64,000 nucleotides of DNA, from the NCBI RefSeq assembly GCF_014529535.1, contig NW_023503375.1:1922001-1986000 (forward strand), given 5' to 3'. Below the pieces are notes generated by a model that was given only the letters and a program-made list of their open reading frames with translations, did no database searches and had not been told where the DNA came from. Made by a program: the position numbers and the translations under genes. Of this stretch, positions 55,001-64,000 are shown one piece after another; the first letter of the stretch is position 1, and every line of letters begins with the position of its first letter. The DNA is from Bradysia coprophila. Lineage: Eukaryota; Arthropoda; Insecta; Diptera; Sciaridae.

Positions 55001-58000
55001 ATTTAAATCTGTCCACGAAACGCAGCCAATGCAAATCGGGCGAGAAAAACGCTGTCAATTAAATTTCATCTCCCAAATAATGCAATTGCTCACTCACCTT
55101 TTAACATAATTGAATCGGTGCTGTTTGCATCGACAGCAGATGCATTTAATAATATGGACAGATTGGTAGCATTCACTATCGGAATGAATGGAGTTTCAGT
55201 TGTGGTTACTTTGGCCGTTGTTGTGCTATTTAGCTCTTGTCTGATTGGCGGCAGGATCGAGTGGTTGTTCTTCATCTGCAATTTTAGCATTCCCTCAATC
55301 ACAATTCTGCGTAAATGTTTTCATCGTAAAAACAAACCTGCTGAAAAACATTTTCCTGCATTTCCTTACTCACTCTAGCTAAATTTTGTCGTCGTCTGGT
55401 TTCTGCCTGCATGTCGTTGACCGATGTTGCTATTCGATCGGTATTGTTCTTCAGATAAATTATCTGCAAGTGTGAGAAGAAAATGAACTGAGAATCTTAG
55501 TGAGTAGAAACAGACTTGGGATGCTACTGTGTCAGAAATCTCGACTTTAAAGCAAGTCGGGCTCAGTCAGTAAATCTACTGGAATTTTAAAAAGGCGAAA
55601 CAGAATTCTGGCAACATACTCACTTCAGCATTCATTTTCATCGAATTCTCTTCGAAATCGAGAGCTGTTTGCTTGTACTTTGTCCAATCATTTTCGATTG
55701 ATGTTACGTGAGACGACATGTTGGCAAAGTTTTCGATCAATGCATCAAATTTCGGCTAATAAGAAATCATAAAAATTAGAGTTTTAGAGTTCTAACAACC
55801 GTCAAAATTCCATGCCTCACCTTCTGTGAGCGAAAATCTTCTTCCAATCCACTAGCTTTTTGGCTTAGGGTGTTGTTAACTGTGCTTAACTGAAGTGATA
55901 AATTTTTAATTTCATAAGTAAAGAACTGGCTCATGTTCTTCAGCATATTCGTCGTATTCAGGTCGTTGTTCAATCCATTCAACGAAGACGTTTGATTTTT
56001 CGTCATCACATCGAATTTCGTCTGCAATTTGATTTTTTTTTTAATTTTTGATGATCAGATGTGCGGAGCTTTTAAGCACTTACAATCAATTGAGTTAAAT
56101 TTTCTTTATTTTGATTGGCATTTTTCTGCACCTCACGTAATCGTTCTTTTAGTTCGTCCATGCCAACAGTTAAATCTTGAATTTTGGCACCAAATGTGGC
56201 AACATTGGTTTGCAATACCAGCAAATTGTCTTTCTCCGATTCTATATCCTTTTTATGAATACTTTCCTTCATTTGTATGAGCTGCGAAGAAGAAATTAGA
56301 GTGACATTGTAGATAGTCACACACAAAAACGTAAAATAATAAAGAAGTTAGGGAGCTACTGAGAACTTGGAGAGAGTGATGACGAAAGACGTTTTCCTTA
56401 ATCCAATGAAAATTTCGAAAGTATTTATAGTAAGTAGGGACAAGATTTCGGTAAAAATGGTTTCGGTAAAACCGGTAATACCGGGATCCCGAATACCGGT
56501 TTTACTAGCTTGAATACCGGTTTTACTAGCTTGAATACCGGTTTTACTAGCTTGAATATCGGTTTTACTAGCTTGAATACCGGTTTTACTAGCTTGAATA
56601 GAAAAAGTTGTCGAAACCGACGTAATTTTTTTGAAAAAATATCAATAAACGAATGAAAATGATAACTTGGCCTTCATAATTTGGTAGAAGTACCTAGATT
56701 AAAATATTTCGGTGCATAAGAGTGATAGCCCTTTGCTAATTTCAAATGAAGTCACCCAAAATCTTATTCCTTCCTAGAAATTCTACATTCTGAAGATGTG
56801 ATCTCTAATTATCGTAACCATGACGAATATTTCTTCTGGAGAGACATACTTCTATAGTGCTGTCATTTACCTAACGAAGATCTATTTCTAGCTTTCACTA
56901 AAACTTTTCGTCAGTTTAGATTACAGAATCGTTGACATAAAAGCAGGGACTATTTTGAGAAATCGAATTTCTCAAAATTTCTCAATTATTTCTCAATTAT
57001 TTCTCAAAGAATTTCTCAAAAATTTCTCAAATTTCTCAAAATTCTCAAATTTCTCAAAAATATAAAAAATTTCTCAAAAATTTCTCAAAGATTTCTCAAA
57101 GAATTTCTCAAGAATTTCTCAAATTTCTCAAAATTTCTCAAAGAATTTCTCAAAAATAGTCCCTGCATAAAAGTGATCCACTATTTCCAGTACACAGTTT
57201 CTTTTCATCCAAAAATTCACAAGTATTGATATTATTTAAACTAAGCGTCTCTAGAGCAGCGATACAAAATGGAATTGTGTCAGATCAAGCCCTTTTTTAT
57301 TGAAAATTACATGAGATAAACTCTCTCGTTTATTTTTTGTTAATTTGAATTTGTGTATAACTGCTTGAGAGATGTTTTGATTTCATTGAATGTCGATCAA
57401 TTTTGTAAACGCTTCTGCATATTAAATTTACAGATCTTAAATTTTTGAAGAGGTTCAAGAAATTTAAACAACACGAAAATATATCAGAATGAAGGACTGT
57501 ATTTAAAGGTGTTTTAACGGAAGTATTTTTTCAAACTAAACGAAGTATTCAAAATGCTGCATTAAAGTCAGTTCAAAATGATCATAAAAGACATTAAATT
57601 CGACTGTATTTGAGATTTATGGAGAAAAAGAAATTCAATGAAAAATCGGTAATACCGGTATTACAGTGTCCGGTATTACCGAAAACCGATATGGCCCAAA
57701 GCCTTCCGGCTTCCTTTACCTAATTTACAGAGAAGGCCATTAAAATTTGAGCCGACATTTGCTTCAGCTGATTTTGTTTGTATGTGAATCAGCTGAAAAT
57801 AAGCTAATGTAAACAAACTTAGACTGAAATTTGATTGTCCTTTCCTGTGAAAGCAGAACTAATGCAACTGAAGCTTTAACGTAACCTAACTGCCAAACTG
57901 ATTACAAAATTATAAGCCCAGTTGTCGAGAAATATGCAATTCAGCGAGTCGAATAGTTTGAAAAATCGACCGGTCAGGACCAAGCAAAACAAGATTATTG

Positions 58001-59524
58001 AACTGACCACTGGATATTTTTTTTCGTTCATTCTACGGCTTAGTAGGTCAAAATAACCTCACTGTAACAGAGTACTCAAATTTAAAGCTCCCAAGACGTA
58101 AAGCTACTACATACACTTACTGAGCGTGAAAACGGTTTCTTAGGGTCCTACTGCAAAACAATGTGGGCCTAAGAAGACTCCTCATCATCTGTCAGTAACA
58201 TGTCATTTTTAAAAATGCACTTCGTCGCACTTTTTCTCCGTTTAATATGAGAAATACTATTCGTACCACGGACTAAAAGTCTTTTTTAGCGTGTGAGAAG
58301 TTTCCAGACAGAGCCGAAGGCGAGGTCTGGAATCGAATATGTATTATTTCGTCGATTTTCCTATTTATCTACTTTTGTCATGGATCAACAAGGAATCGTT
58401 TTCGCGTGGCGCCCCAGATTTTTCGACACTAGCCCGCTTTTTAACCCCCTGACCAGCAGTACAGAATAATTTAACGAAAAGTTAGGATTTTAAAGGATTT
58501 TCTTAAAATAATTTTTAGGAATTACTGGGTTTATGTTCCCAACAATTTGTCCTAATATACGGAACTACAGTTAACCACATATGAAAGACTTTGTGTTGAT
58601 CCACATATTCAATAAAACGCTACTATTAGTTTACGCCACAGTAAAACCCTTCTCCACTAAGACCCTGGCAACCGGTCAATGTTGAGTTAACAATAAACAT
58701 TTTAGCGGAACGAACTTTTCAAAATTCAATTATCTCTTAGAAAAACAATTAATTGCGAGTTGAAGGACAAATGAGTCACATGTCCATTAGGTCAAACGAA
58801 AAAGGAAATTAATTGCGGTCAAATGTTAATACGTATAACTCAACTTTACCTCTTTTTCGATATTATCCAGTTGCGTTTGAACTTCAACCAATTTACTATT
58901 AATAGCCGATTGATTTTTTTCCAACCACTTCGACGACTCATGCCACTGTTGTAATGCGTCAGGCAACAATTGATTGCAAGCAGAAACTGTCGATCCAAAA
59001 AGACAATTAATTAATAAAATTGGTCGACGTACTCATTACACTCATCATCGGAATGTAATTTTTACCTTGTTCAATCTTCGTGCGATGTTCACTTAGTTGT
59101 TGTCGAAGGTCAAAGTATAACCAGTACATGAATCCGAATAGCACAACAATTATCAGTATGAAGACTAGGGGACCGCAGGTACGAAAGCAGGAATAACGCT
59201 TATTTCTACATCGCGTGGATACTGGCACCTTTGACTGAATTCATTTTTATTAATTTTTTTTATAAAGAAAATCGTTTCCATTTAATCCTCAATTACCCAT
59301 GTGGAATCTTCTTGATCGCTGGTTGATTGAGATAGCAGTTGATCCTGAGAATTTATGCCATTGCTCGCTTGTCGCTTTGATGTGGAGCTACACGCCCTTT
59401 TAATTGCAAACATCGAAATGTGCATTACAATCTTCGAAGCCACACAAAAAAAAAAATCATTGAAAAATTACCGTTTCGCTAATGAATGAGCGACCAGCGC
59501 ATCCAGTTCCCTGCGTTTCCTCAT
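55001..59524 (-). CDS. EFCAB14-like type II membrane coiled-coil protein, 3' part not found
   Basis: Ten exons on the minus strand: 59524-59472, 59396-59297, 59234-59066, 58986-58850, 56281-56084, 56021-55821, 55755-55624, 55463-55338, 55275-55098 and 55051-55001. All junctions keep phase and use GT-AG sites; together they give about 448 residues without a stop. The start MRKRRELDALV matches the conserved N-terminus of EFCAB14. A membrane segment follows at residues 73-92 (PLVFILIIVVLFGFMYWLYF), then a long heptad-rich coiled coil with many Asn glycosylation sites (for example NNHS, NATN, NAS), suggesting a luminal or extracellular rod. Family members end in EF-hands that bind calcium; these would be in later exons that I could not locate, so the gene is incomplete here. 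The last exon is the least certain. Intron 4 (58849-56282) is 2.6 kb and full of repeats. Confidence 0.75.
56494..56598 (+). repeat. 21-bp minisatellite, five units
   Basis: TACCGGTTTTACTAGCTTGAA repeated five times; the third unit has TATCGG. It grows from the subterminal ACCGGT of the hAT-like element. Confidence 0.9.
56943..57166. mobile_element. 224-bp MITE filled with TTTCTCAAA repeats
   Basis: Inverted ends GCAGGGACTATTTTGAGAAA and complement. The 6-bp duplication ATAAAA is exact at 56937-56942 and 57167-57172. Nearly the whole interior consists of about 18 tandem, irregular TTTCTCAAA units, which themselves continue the inner part of the terminal repeat. Confidence 0.8.
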
Positions 59525-60535
59525 TTTTTTACCACCTATTCGTAATGGCACAACAACATGACCAACCGATTCCATACTCATGTTCACTTAAAAGTCGATT
59601 GAAAAGTTTTAACTTTAATCTGAGTGTGACTGCAGCGTTAGATGAATATTGAATGCGTCTTACTTCTAAACGTTCAGTAAATTGGCTATCTTTTTTGAAC
59701 AATTTTTTTTTGTGTATAATAAGCGTATCCTTCACATTCAAACGTATATGGATAAGGATCCTCTGTACAACAGCCAATAACATAAAATTTTATGCAAACT
59801 CAAAATAGCCCCATTTGTCGAAGCACACCATTTCATTTTCAATATAACAGCGAGAAATCGATAATTTGTCTTCTTCAAGAAGTTTTCAGTTACGTTTTTT
59901 TTACTGTGCGACAAACATCATTCATTAACAAAATGCTTTTCTTCCGAACTTTTCTAATTTTTCTGTGGCAAAGTTTTCAGTGTGCTACCGATTCTCGATA
60001 ATAATCTGAGCCGAAACAATCTAAAATCTATTTGAAAATGAACTTTGTGATTTATTCAAACAGGTAAATTTTCGTGAAAAAAACAATTTTCCTTTACTAT
60101 CAAAACAACACAAAAAAAATGTTTTCTCGAAAACAATTTCCCAGCGATATTGGAATTCCGAAACTAAACCAATTTTCTGTATGGAGTTTTGTACACTAGA
60201 GACTTGAAATTGGGGTTTTATTTTATTCAGCTGTTTCAGTCATGCGCGTTTGAAGGTATGTGATATATGTTTCACGTAAGGGATGGCATATCCTACTGAC
60301 ATTAATTTTGTAACAGACGAATTCCAGGTTGGTATATAGTGCAATGAATGCATAATATAGGAATTGTAGACATATAACTGGATGCTGAAAATTTTATGCT
60401 AGTCAAAGGGAAAATGATACTGCAAATATTTAATGTAAAATGATTCTGATTATTATAGATGAGAGCTGGGAACTACTCTGTGTACAAAACAAATCACAAA
60501 TTAAATTCTATTCGAAACAGAAGTTAGCGTCAAAA
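59525..60535. other. Upstream of the EFCAB14-like gene
   Basis: Expected 5' UTR and promoter at the left; no definite elements. Frames at 59529-60001 show no motif. Confidence 0.35.
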
Positions 60536-60680
60536 ATAAAAGATTATCAGTTCAGCTAGCGCTTGTCTCATAAATAAAAAAATTGATGTTAAAACTAATG
60601 AAGTACAAGATTTCTGAGCAAATAATAAAAAACTAAAAAAAAAACTGTTCAAACAGAAGTAATAGATCAAGCTATTACAC
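60536..60680 (+). repeat. Family R copy, diverged
   Basis: TTGATGTTAAAACTAATGAA, GTACAAGATTTCTGA and CAGAAGTAATAGATCAAGC follow the family order; the 5' part is poor. Confidence 0.4.
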
Positions 60681-60814
60681 AGTGATTCGTTTACGTTTGC
60701 CGCTAAAAAAGGATAATCATTGCGTTGCGAACAGAGTAACTTCTAAATAAAGTCGAATCGAAATTGAAATTTTTCATAATAACAATTAACCCAAGGTTTC
60801 AACGGTTTCATTAC

Positions 60815-61002
60815 GTGTTACAGACGGCAAAAATATGACGAGTATTATTATCGGGTCTATTACTTCTATCGATCAAAGTATTTTTAATCTATTGATTTCA
60901 AATCTTGTACTTCAATTTTTTAACATGTATTTTGCTATATAAAGAACCATATTATCCAGAGCTTGTCATGATTTTTGTCGTCATTATCGATAACAGATGA
61001 AT
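60815..61002 (-). repeat. Family R copy, inverted
   Basis: On the minus strand: CATCTGTTATCGATAATGAC, GACAAAAATCATGACAAGC, ATATAGCAAAATACATGTT, GAAGTACAAGATTTGAAAT and AGAAGTAATAGACCCGATA. The far end is GCCGTCTGTAACACG, the family terminus. Confidence 0.65.
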
Positions 61003-61320
61003 AGGTGATGGAATTTGTTTATGTACTGTCCGTTTGACAAGCGGATCGCCACGGTTCAGCAGTGGGTTTTGAACATTTGTTTTTCACACGTTGGCACACA
61101 TGCACTTGTCAGATTCAAGATTGTTTTTACGAAGGTTACGCTGATTATACTTTGTGAAAAAGGCCAATACCTTGCAAATATGTCACATCTTGGACAGAAT
61201 TTGACACTGCAATATCTGCAACATAAAAAAACTAAATGTTCGAAACCCCCCGAAACCCCGTGCTTCCACCTACGTAATGGACACATATTAGGTGAACCAA
61301 TCTTAATCTATTGAATAGCC

Positions 61321-61385
61321 GACTGCTAGGAATCTCCAGCCGCGTCATTCACAATAATTGACAAGACACATTTTGTATAAGCTTT
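61321..61385 (+). mobile_element. Fragment of the 18716-type MITE
   Basis: TGCTAGGAATCTCCAGCCG, GCGTCATTCACAATAATTG and ACATTTTGTATAAGC match the MITE at 18716 and 18895 in order. Confidence 0.65.
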
Positions 61386-62084
61386 TTGTATTGATACATT
61401 CCACTGCGTTACGAACGTTCCATTTAAAATAAGAGGCCAAATGACAGTTAATAAAATCTGTTTTTACATGTCACATTTTCACCATAAAACTATACCTACT
61501 AGAACTGGAACTTCAAAATGTTACACCTTACATCAAGGTGGAGTAAGATGTGTTCGATTGTTAAACTTTTCAGACCGCGGTATATAATAGTAATGAAGAT
61601 GCCGCATTTTTGTGAAATAGCTCGATTCGAGGCGAAGCCGAGGTCGGTAGACTCACAAGAAGCTATTTGCATCATTTGGCTGGCAATGGTATTTTACACA
61701 AAAACTGGATATAAAGTTTCACCGTCAAGTAGTGAACTTATACTCGCATTAGAGAATTGGGTATCCCGTTTCTTCTACTTTTTTACTTGAGACCTCTTAC
61801 CAACGACATTGAACTAGATACTAGATACCAAATATTCTTTAGTGTTGCTGTAAAATTTTGCTGTTGGATGCTTCGCATGAAGGTATAATTTTAAGTAGAC
61901 TTTGCAATGTAAGCAGCGACCTCTAGCATCGATTACAGTTAACGGTCTAAATGATGGGAAGCGTGGTAGACTTTACGGATAATTTCACTGTTCGTCTCAA
62001 TGATAAGAAATGGCTCCAGGATCATTACTACACCCAATTAGGGCGTAACACAACATTCGTTTGTTCCTAATTTAGGAATGACAG
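61386..62084. other. No gene recognised
   Basis: The 90-codon frame at 61518-61790 has no motif or splice partner I recognise. Otherwise non-coding. Confidence 0.35.
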
Positions 62085-62089
62085 CTCTA

Positions 62090-62230
62090 CATACCTTGTT
62101 CTAAGTGAAGGATGGGTAACACAACATACCTTGTGTCTTAAAAAAGAACGGGTAACACTACTACACGCTTTGTTCTAAGTGAAGGATGGGCAACACCACA
62201 TACCCTGTTCCATGTGATAGATGGGTAATA
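62090..62230 (+). repeat. Tandem repeat, about 36 bp, four units
   Basis: Units such as CATACCTTGTTCTAAGTGAA then GGATGGGTAACAC, with variable middles. Confidence 0.7.
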
Positions 62231-62240
62231 GTCATTTGTG

Positions 62241-62342
62241 TACCTGTTTTGGACGATTGATTTTAGGCAATTTCGCGGATTGTAGGCCGAACGAAGTGAG
62301 GCTTACAAGCGAAAGTGCCTTAAATCAACCGTCCCAAACAGG
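62241..62342. mobile_element. 102-bp foldback
   Basis: CCTGTTTTGGACGATTGATT at the left pairs with AATCAACCGTCCCAAACAGG at the right, continuing with AGGCAATTTCGC/GCGAAAGTGCCT. Centre GGCCGAACGAAGTGAGGC. Confidence 0.75.
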
Positions 62343-62533
62343 TGCACATGTGAGTTTTCATGCAGAGGGCCGGAAACCCGAGAAAATTCGAAAAATTGCC
62401 CTCATTTTCGGCCCCGAAGCATGAAAAACACTTTTTCATTACAACAACTACGAAAGTTGTATATTTCGCTTCCCAAATGAGACGCGAAAATGAAAAAATG
62501 CAACTCTCAGTTGGTAATGGAATGCAATGGGAA

Positions 62534-62665
62534 GCGAAAGTACTTTCGCTTCTCGAACAGAGGGGCGGAAGTACTTTCGCTTCTCGAACAGAGGGGCGAA
62601 AGTACTTTCGCTTCTCGAACAGAGGGGCGAAAGTACTTTCGCTTCTTGAACAGAGGGGCGAAAGT
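62534..62665 (+). repeat. 31-bp tandem repeat containing a perfect 16-bp palindrome
   Basis: About four units with GAACAGAGGGGCGAAAGTAC start; each includes GCGAAAGTACTTTCGC (one unit has GCGGAAGTACTTTCGC). Flanking frames on both strands are artefacts of the repeat. Confidence 0.85.
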
Positions 62666-63026
62666 AATTGCAGCTCTCGCAGGAACGTTTCTAACAAAAA
62701 GAACGCTGCCATAGATAGGCGGGCTTCTTCGATTAATATTTTGATAGGAAGAAATGAAGAAAGAATTTCTCACTTTCATTACTTAATTACGATATTTCGA
62801 TAGACTCGATTTCACAGATAAGGATGTGAAATTGTCGTTTGTAATCATGTGCCAAATGCCCTCGGTTGTTTTTTAGAAGAGTTAACCGTTTATGTGTACT
62901 GAAAATTTGTCTAAATCATGGCTATCGAGAAGAGAATCATTGCTATTTGGTAAGTAATTTTGGAAAAGAGACTCGGTTCAGGGCGATTCAATAAAATTTC
63001 TCACACACATCTTTTCAATCGACAGT

Positions 63027-63032
63027 TTTATT
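63027..63032 (-). promoter_or_regulatory. Poly(A) signal of the recombinase gene
   Basis: AATAAA on the minus strand, 36 bp past the stop codon. Confidence 0.55.
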
Positions 63033-63068
63033 ACAAAATTATTATCGAGAAGCAGTTATTGTTCGGAG

Positions 63069-64000
63069 TTATTTCATGTTAATTATTGTAAAAGAATTGT
63101 TGTCACCCCCAAAATGATAAATGACATTCGGCTCCTTCTTTAGAGCATTTTGCGATCCATCAACACCAGATAGTGTAAGAGTCTTTCCGGCACCAGAAAG
63201 CGTGAGTCCAGAAGAAGAGTCAAATTGTATTGACATGGGCGACTGCACAGCAGCTGGAATCGTGGACGGTACAGACACATTTGTTGACGGCCGAACAGCT
63301 GGGACCTTGAATGGCAGAACTTCCGGAATCGTGGACGACAAAATGGTCGGTTTCGTGGACGGTTTCGTGGTCACAACCGGAATTGTGGGCATAACCGGAA
63401 TCGCTGGCAAAACCGGCATAGTGGGCAAAGCCGGAATCGTGGTCACAACCGGAATTGTGAGCGGATCCGAATCTTCGAATGAAGGTGGTGAAATGTCTCC
63501 GGTGCTTGTTGAGGGTAAAATTTCGTCGCAAAGTCGTTTTGACAACTTTCGTTGATAACCGACAGAATCTTTAATGTACCCTTCACAAACTCTGTCCGAC
63601 TTCCAACCAATAAATCGTTTAAGCTCCGTAACAGTGAAACCAGCATTGGCAGCAACTGTCGTTGTAGTCCGACGGTAGCTATGTCCAGTATACGAATTCG
63701 GTTCAGGCAACTTTAGGAATCGTGCAACATCCTTTGGTATCTTAGCAATACTGTTCTTGCCCATCACTTGAGCAATACACTTTCCTTTCCTCCATTGCAG
63801 GAATAAACGGTCCGTTGTCACCGATGCTGGACGCATGTCAAGGTATTGGCGAATGATCTTTGCAAAATCGTTGCCAACGACGTAGAGCTTGGCAGTTTTC
63901 GTTTTCATTTTCGTCATTGGTATTTTCACGATAACTTCTTTGCCGTCGTCTTTCACGTTATCCAATGTTAAATTAGTCAGCTCACATCCTCTGGATCCAC
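63069..64000 (-). CDS. Tyrosine recombinase, Crypton-like or domesticated; 5' end outside the window
   Basis: The frame is open from the window edge to the TAA at 63069-63071, about 310 residues visible. It begins inside the catalytic domain, at GSRGCELTNLTLDNV, where the Arg of SRGCEL fits the first catalytic arginine. Then come HSYRR (His-x-x-Arg, second arginine box), FIGWKSD (Trp at the His/Trp position) and CEGYI with the likely nucleophile Tyr. All key residues seem present, so the enzyme could still cut and rejoin DNA. The C-terminal part (from about residue 165) is a Pro/Val/Thr-rich tail with short IPVVTT / IPALPTMP repeats, unlike the catalytic part, and ends in a compact NSFTIINMK. 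Known relatives are Crypton transposons and insect host genes derived from them; which of the two cannot be settled without the 5' end. The true start is not visible. Confidence 0.8.
   Translation of the reverse strand, partial: GSRGCELTNLTLDNVKDDGKEVIVKIPMTKMKTKTAKLYVVGNDFAKIIRQYLDMRPASVTTDRLFLQWRKGKCIAQVMGKNSIAKIPKDVARFLKLPEPNSYTGHSYRRTTTTVAANAGFTVTELKRFIGWKSDRVCEGYIKDSVGYQRKLSKRLCDEILPSTSTGDISPPSFEDSDPLTIPVVTTIPALPTMPVLPAIPVMPTIPVVTTKPSTKPTILSSTIPEVLPFKVPAVRPSTNVSVPSTIPAAVQSPMSIQFDSSSGLTLSGAGKTLTLSGVDGSQNALKKEPNVIYHFGGDNNSFTIINMK

Larger units (their letters stand above)
56435..57697. mobile_element. hAT-like element remnant with GGTAATACCGG ends
   Basis: Starts TAGGGACAAGATTTCGGTAA and is rich in (GG)TAATACCGGT at both ends (56470-56500 and 57645-57690, inverted). 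The interior is AT-rich, non-coding, and holds a second MITE. The right boundary is approximate. Confidence 0.45.

Noticed and set aside
62320-62803. Frames of 130-147 codons over the 31-bp repeat
   Set aside because: Open on both strands because of the tandem repeat; no conserved protein sequence.

Overview
This window looks like a stretch of nuclear chromosome from an insect, most likely a fly (Diptera). It is AT-rich. Single-copy genes are split by short introns (57-91 bp where I could place both splice sites, up to several kb elsewhere). The recognisable proteins are animal housekeeping proteins plus Diedel, an immune-cytokine family known from flies. The species cannot be named from the sequence alone; a lower (nematoceran) fly is a guess.

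Layout. Bases 1-23,000 hold almost no host genes. They contain one long reverse-transcriptase ORF (6378-8387), a short truncated LINE with clear target-site duplications (16588-17398), several foldback or MITE elements, a 955-bp near-perfect palindrome (14833-15787), a 147-bp satellite (18156-18890) and a nested pair of large inverted-repeat elements (19698-22019). At 23185-23580 lies a small two-exon gene on the minus strand whose product resembles HYD1-type ADP-ribosyltransferases. A decayed LINE (25648-27170) is followed by an intact short-chain dehydrogenase gene (27222-27977), an RTE-like LINE fragment and a Diedel-family secreted protein gene (29241-29963). Bases 30,000-36,040 are repeats: minisatellites of 36 and 18 bp, clusters of 27-bp palindromes, inverted repeats and satellite fragments.

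Bases 38,885-50,630 are the gene-rich part: the CNOT7/Pop2 deadenylase (minus), an HMGXB4-type HMG-box protein (plus) whose 3' end converges to within 26 bp on a PPIL1-type spliceosomal cyclophilin (minus), and an Aurora A kinase (plus). The spaces between them are packed with small inverted-repeat elements, some inserted inside one another with 8-bp duplications. Bases 55,001-59,524 carry ten minus-strand exons of an EFCAB14-like membrane coiled-coil protein; its 3' exons were not found. The right edge holds a tyrosine recombinase gene (Crypton-like or domesticated) that runs off the window.

The genes do not form an operon or pathway; they are independent eukaryotic genes (mRNA decay, chromatin, splicing, mitosis, metabolism, immunity). 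The two most unusual are the predicted ADP-ribosyltransferase and the Diedel homologue, because both families have relatives in bacteria or insect viruses. The other theme is the density and layering of non-autonomous DNA transposons: at least four families can be defined here with terminal repeats and target-site duplications.
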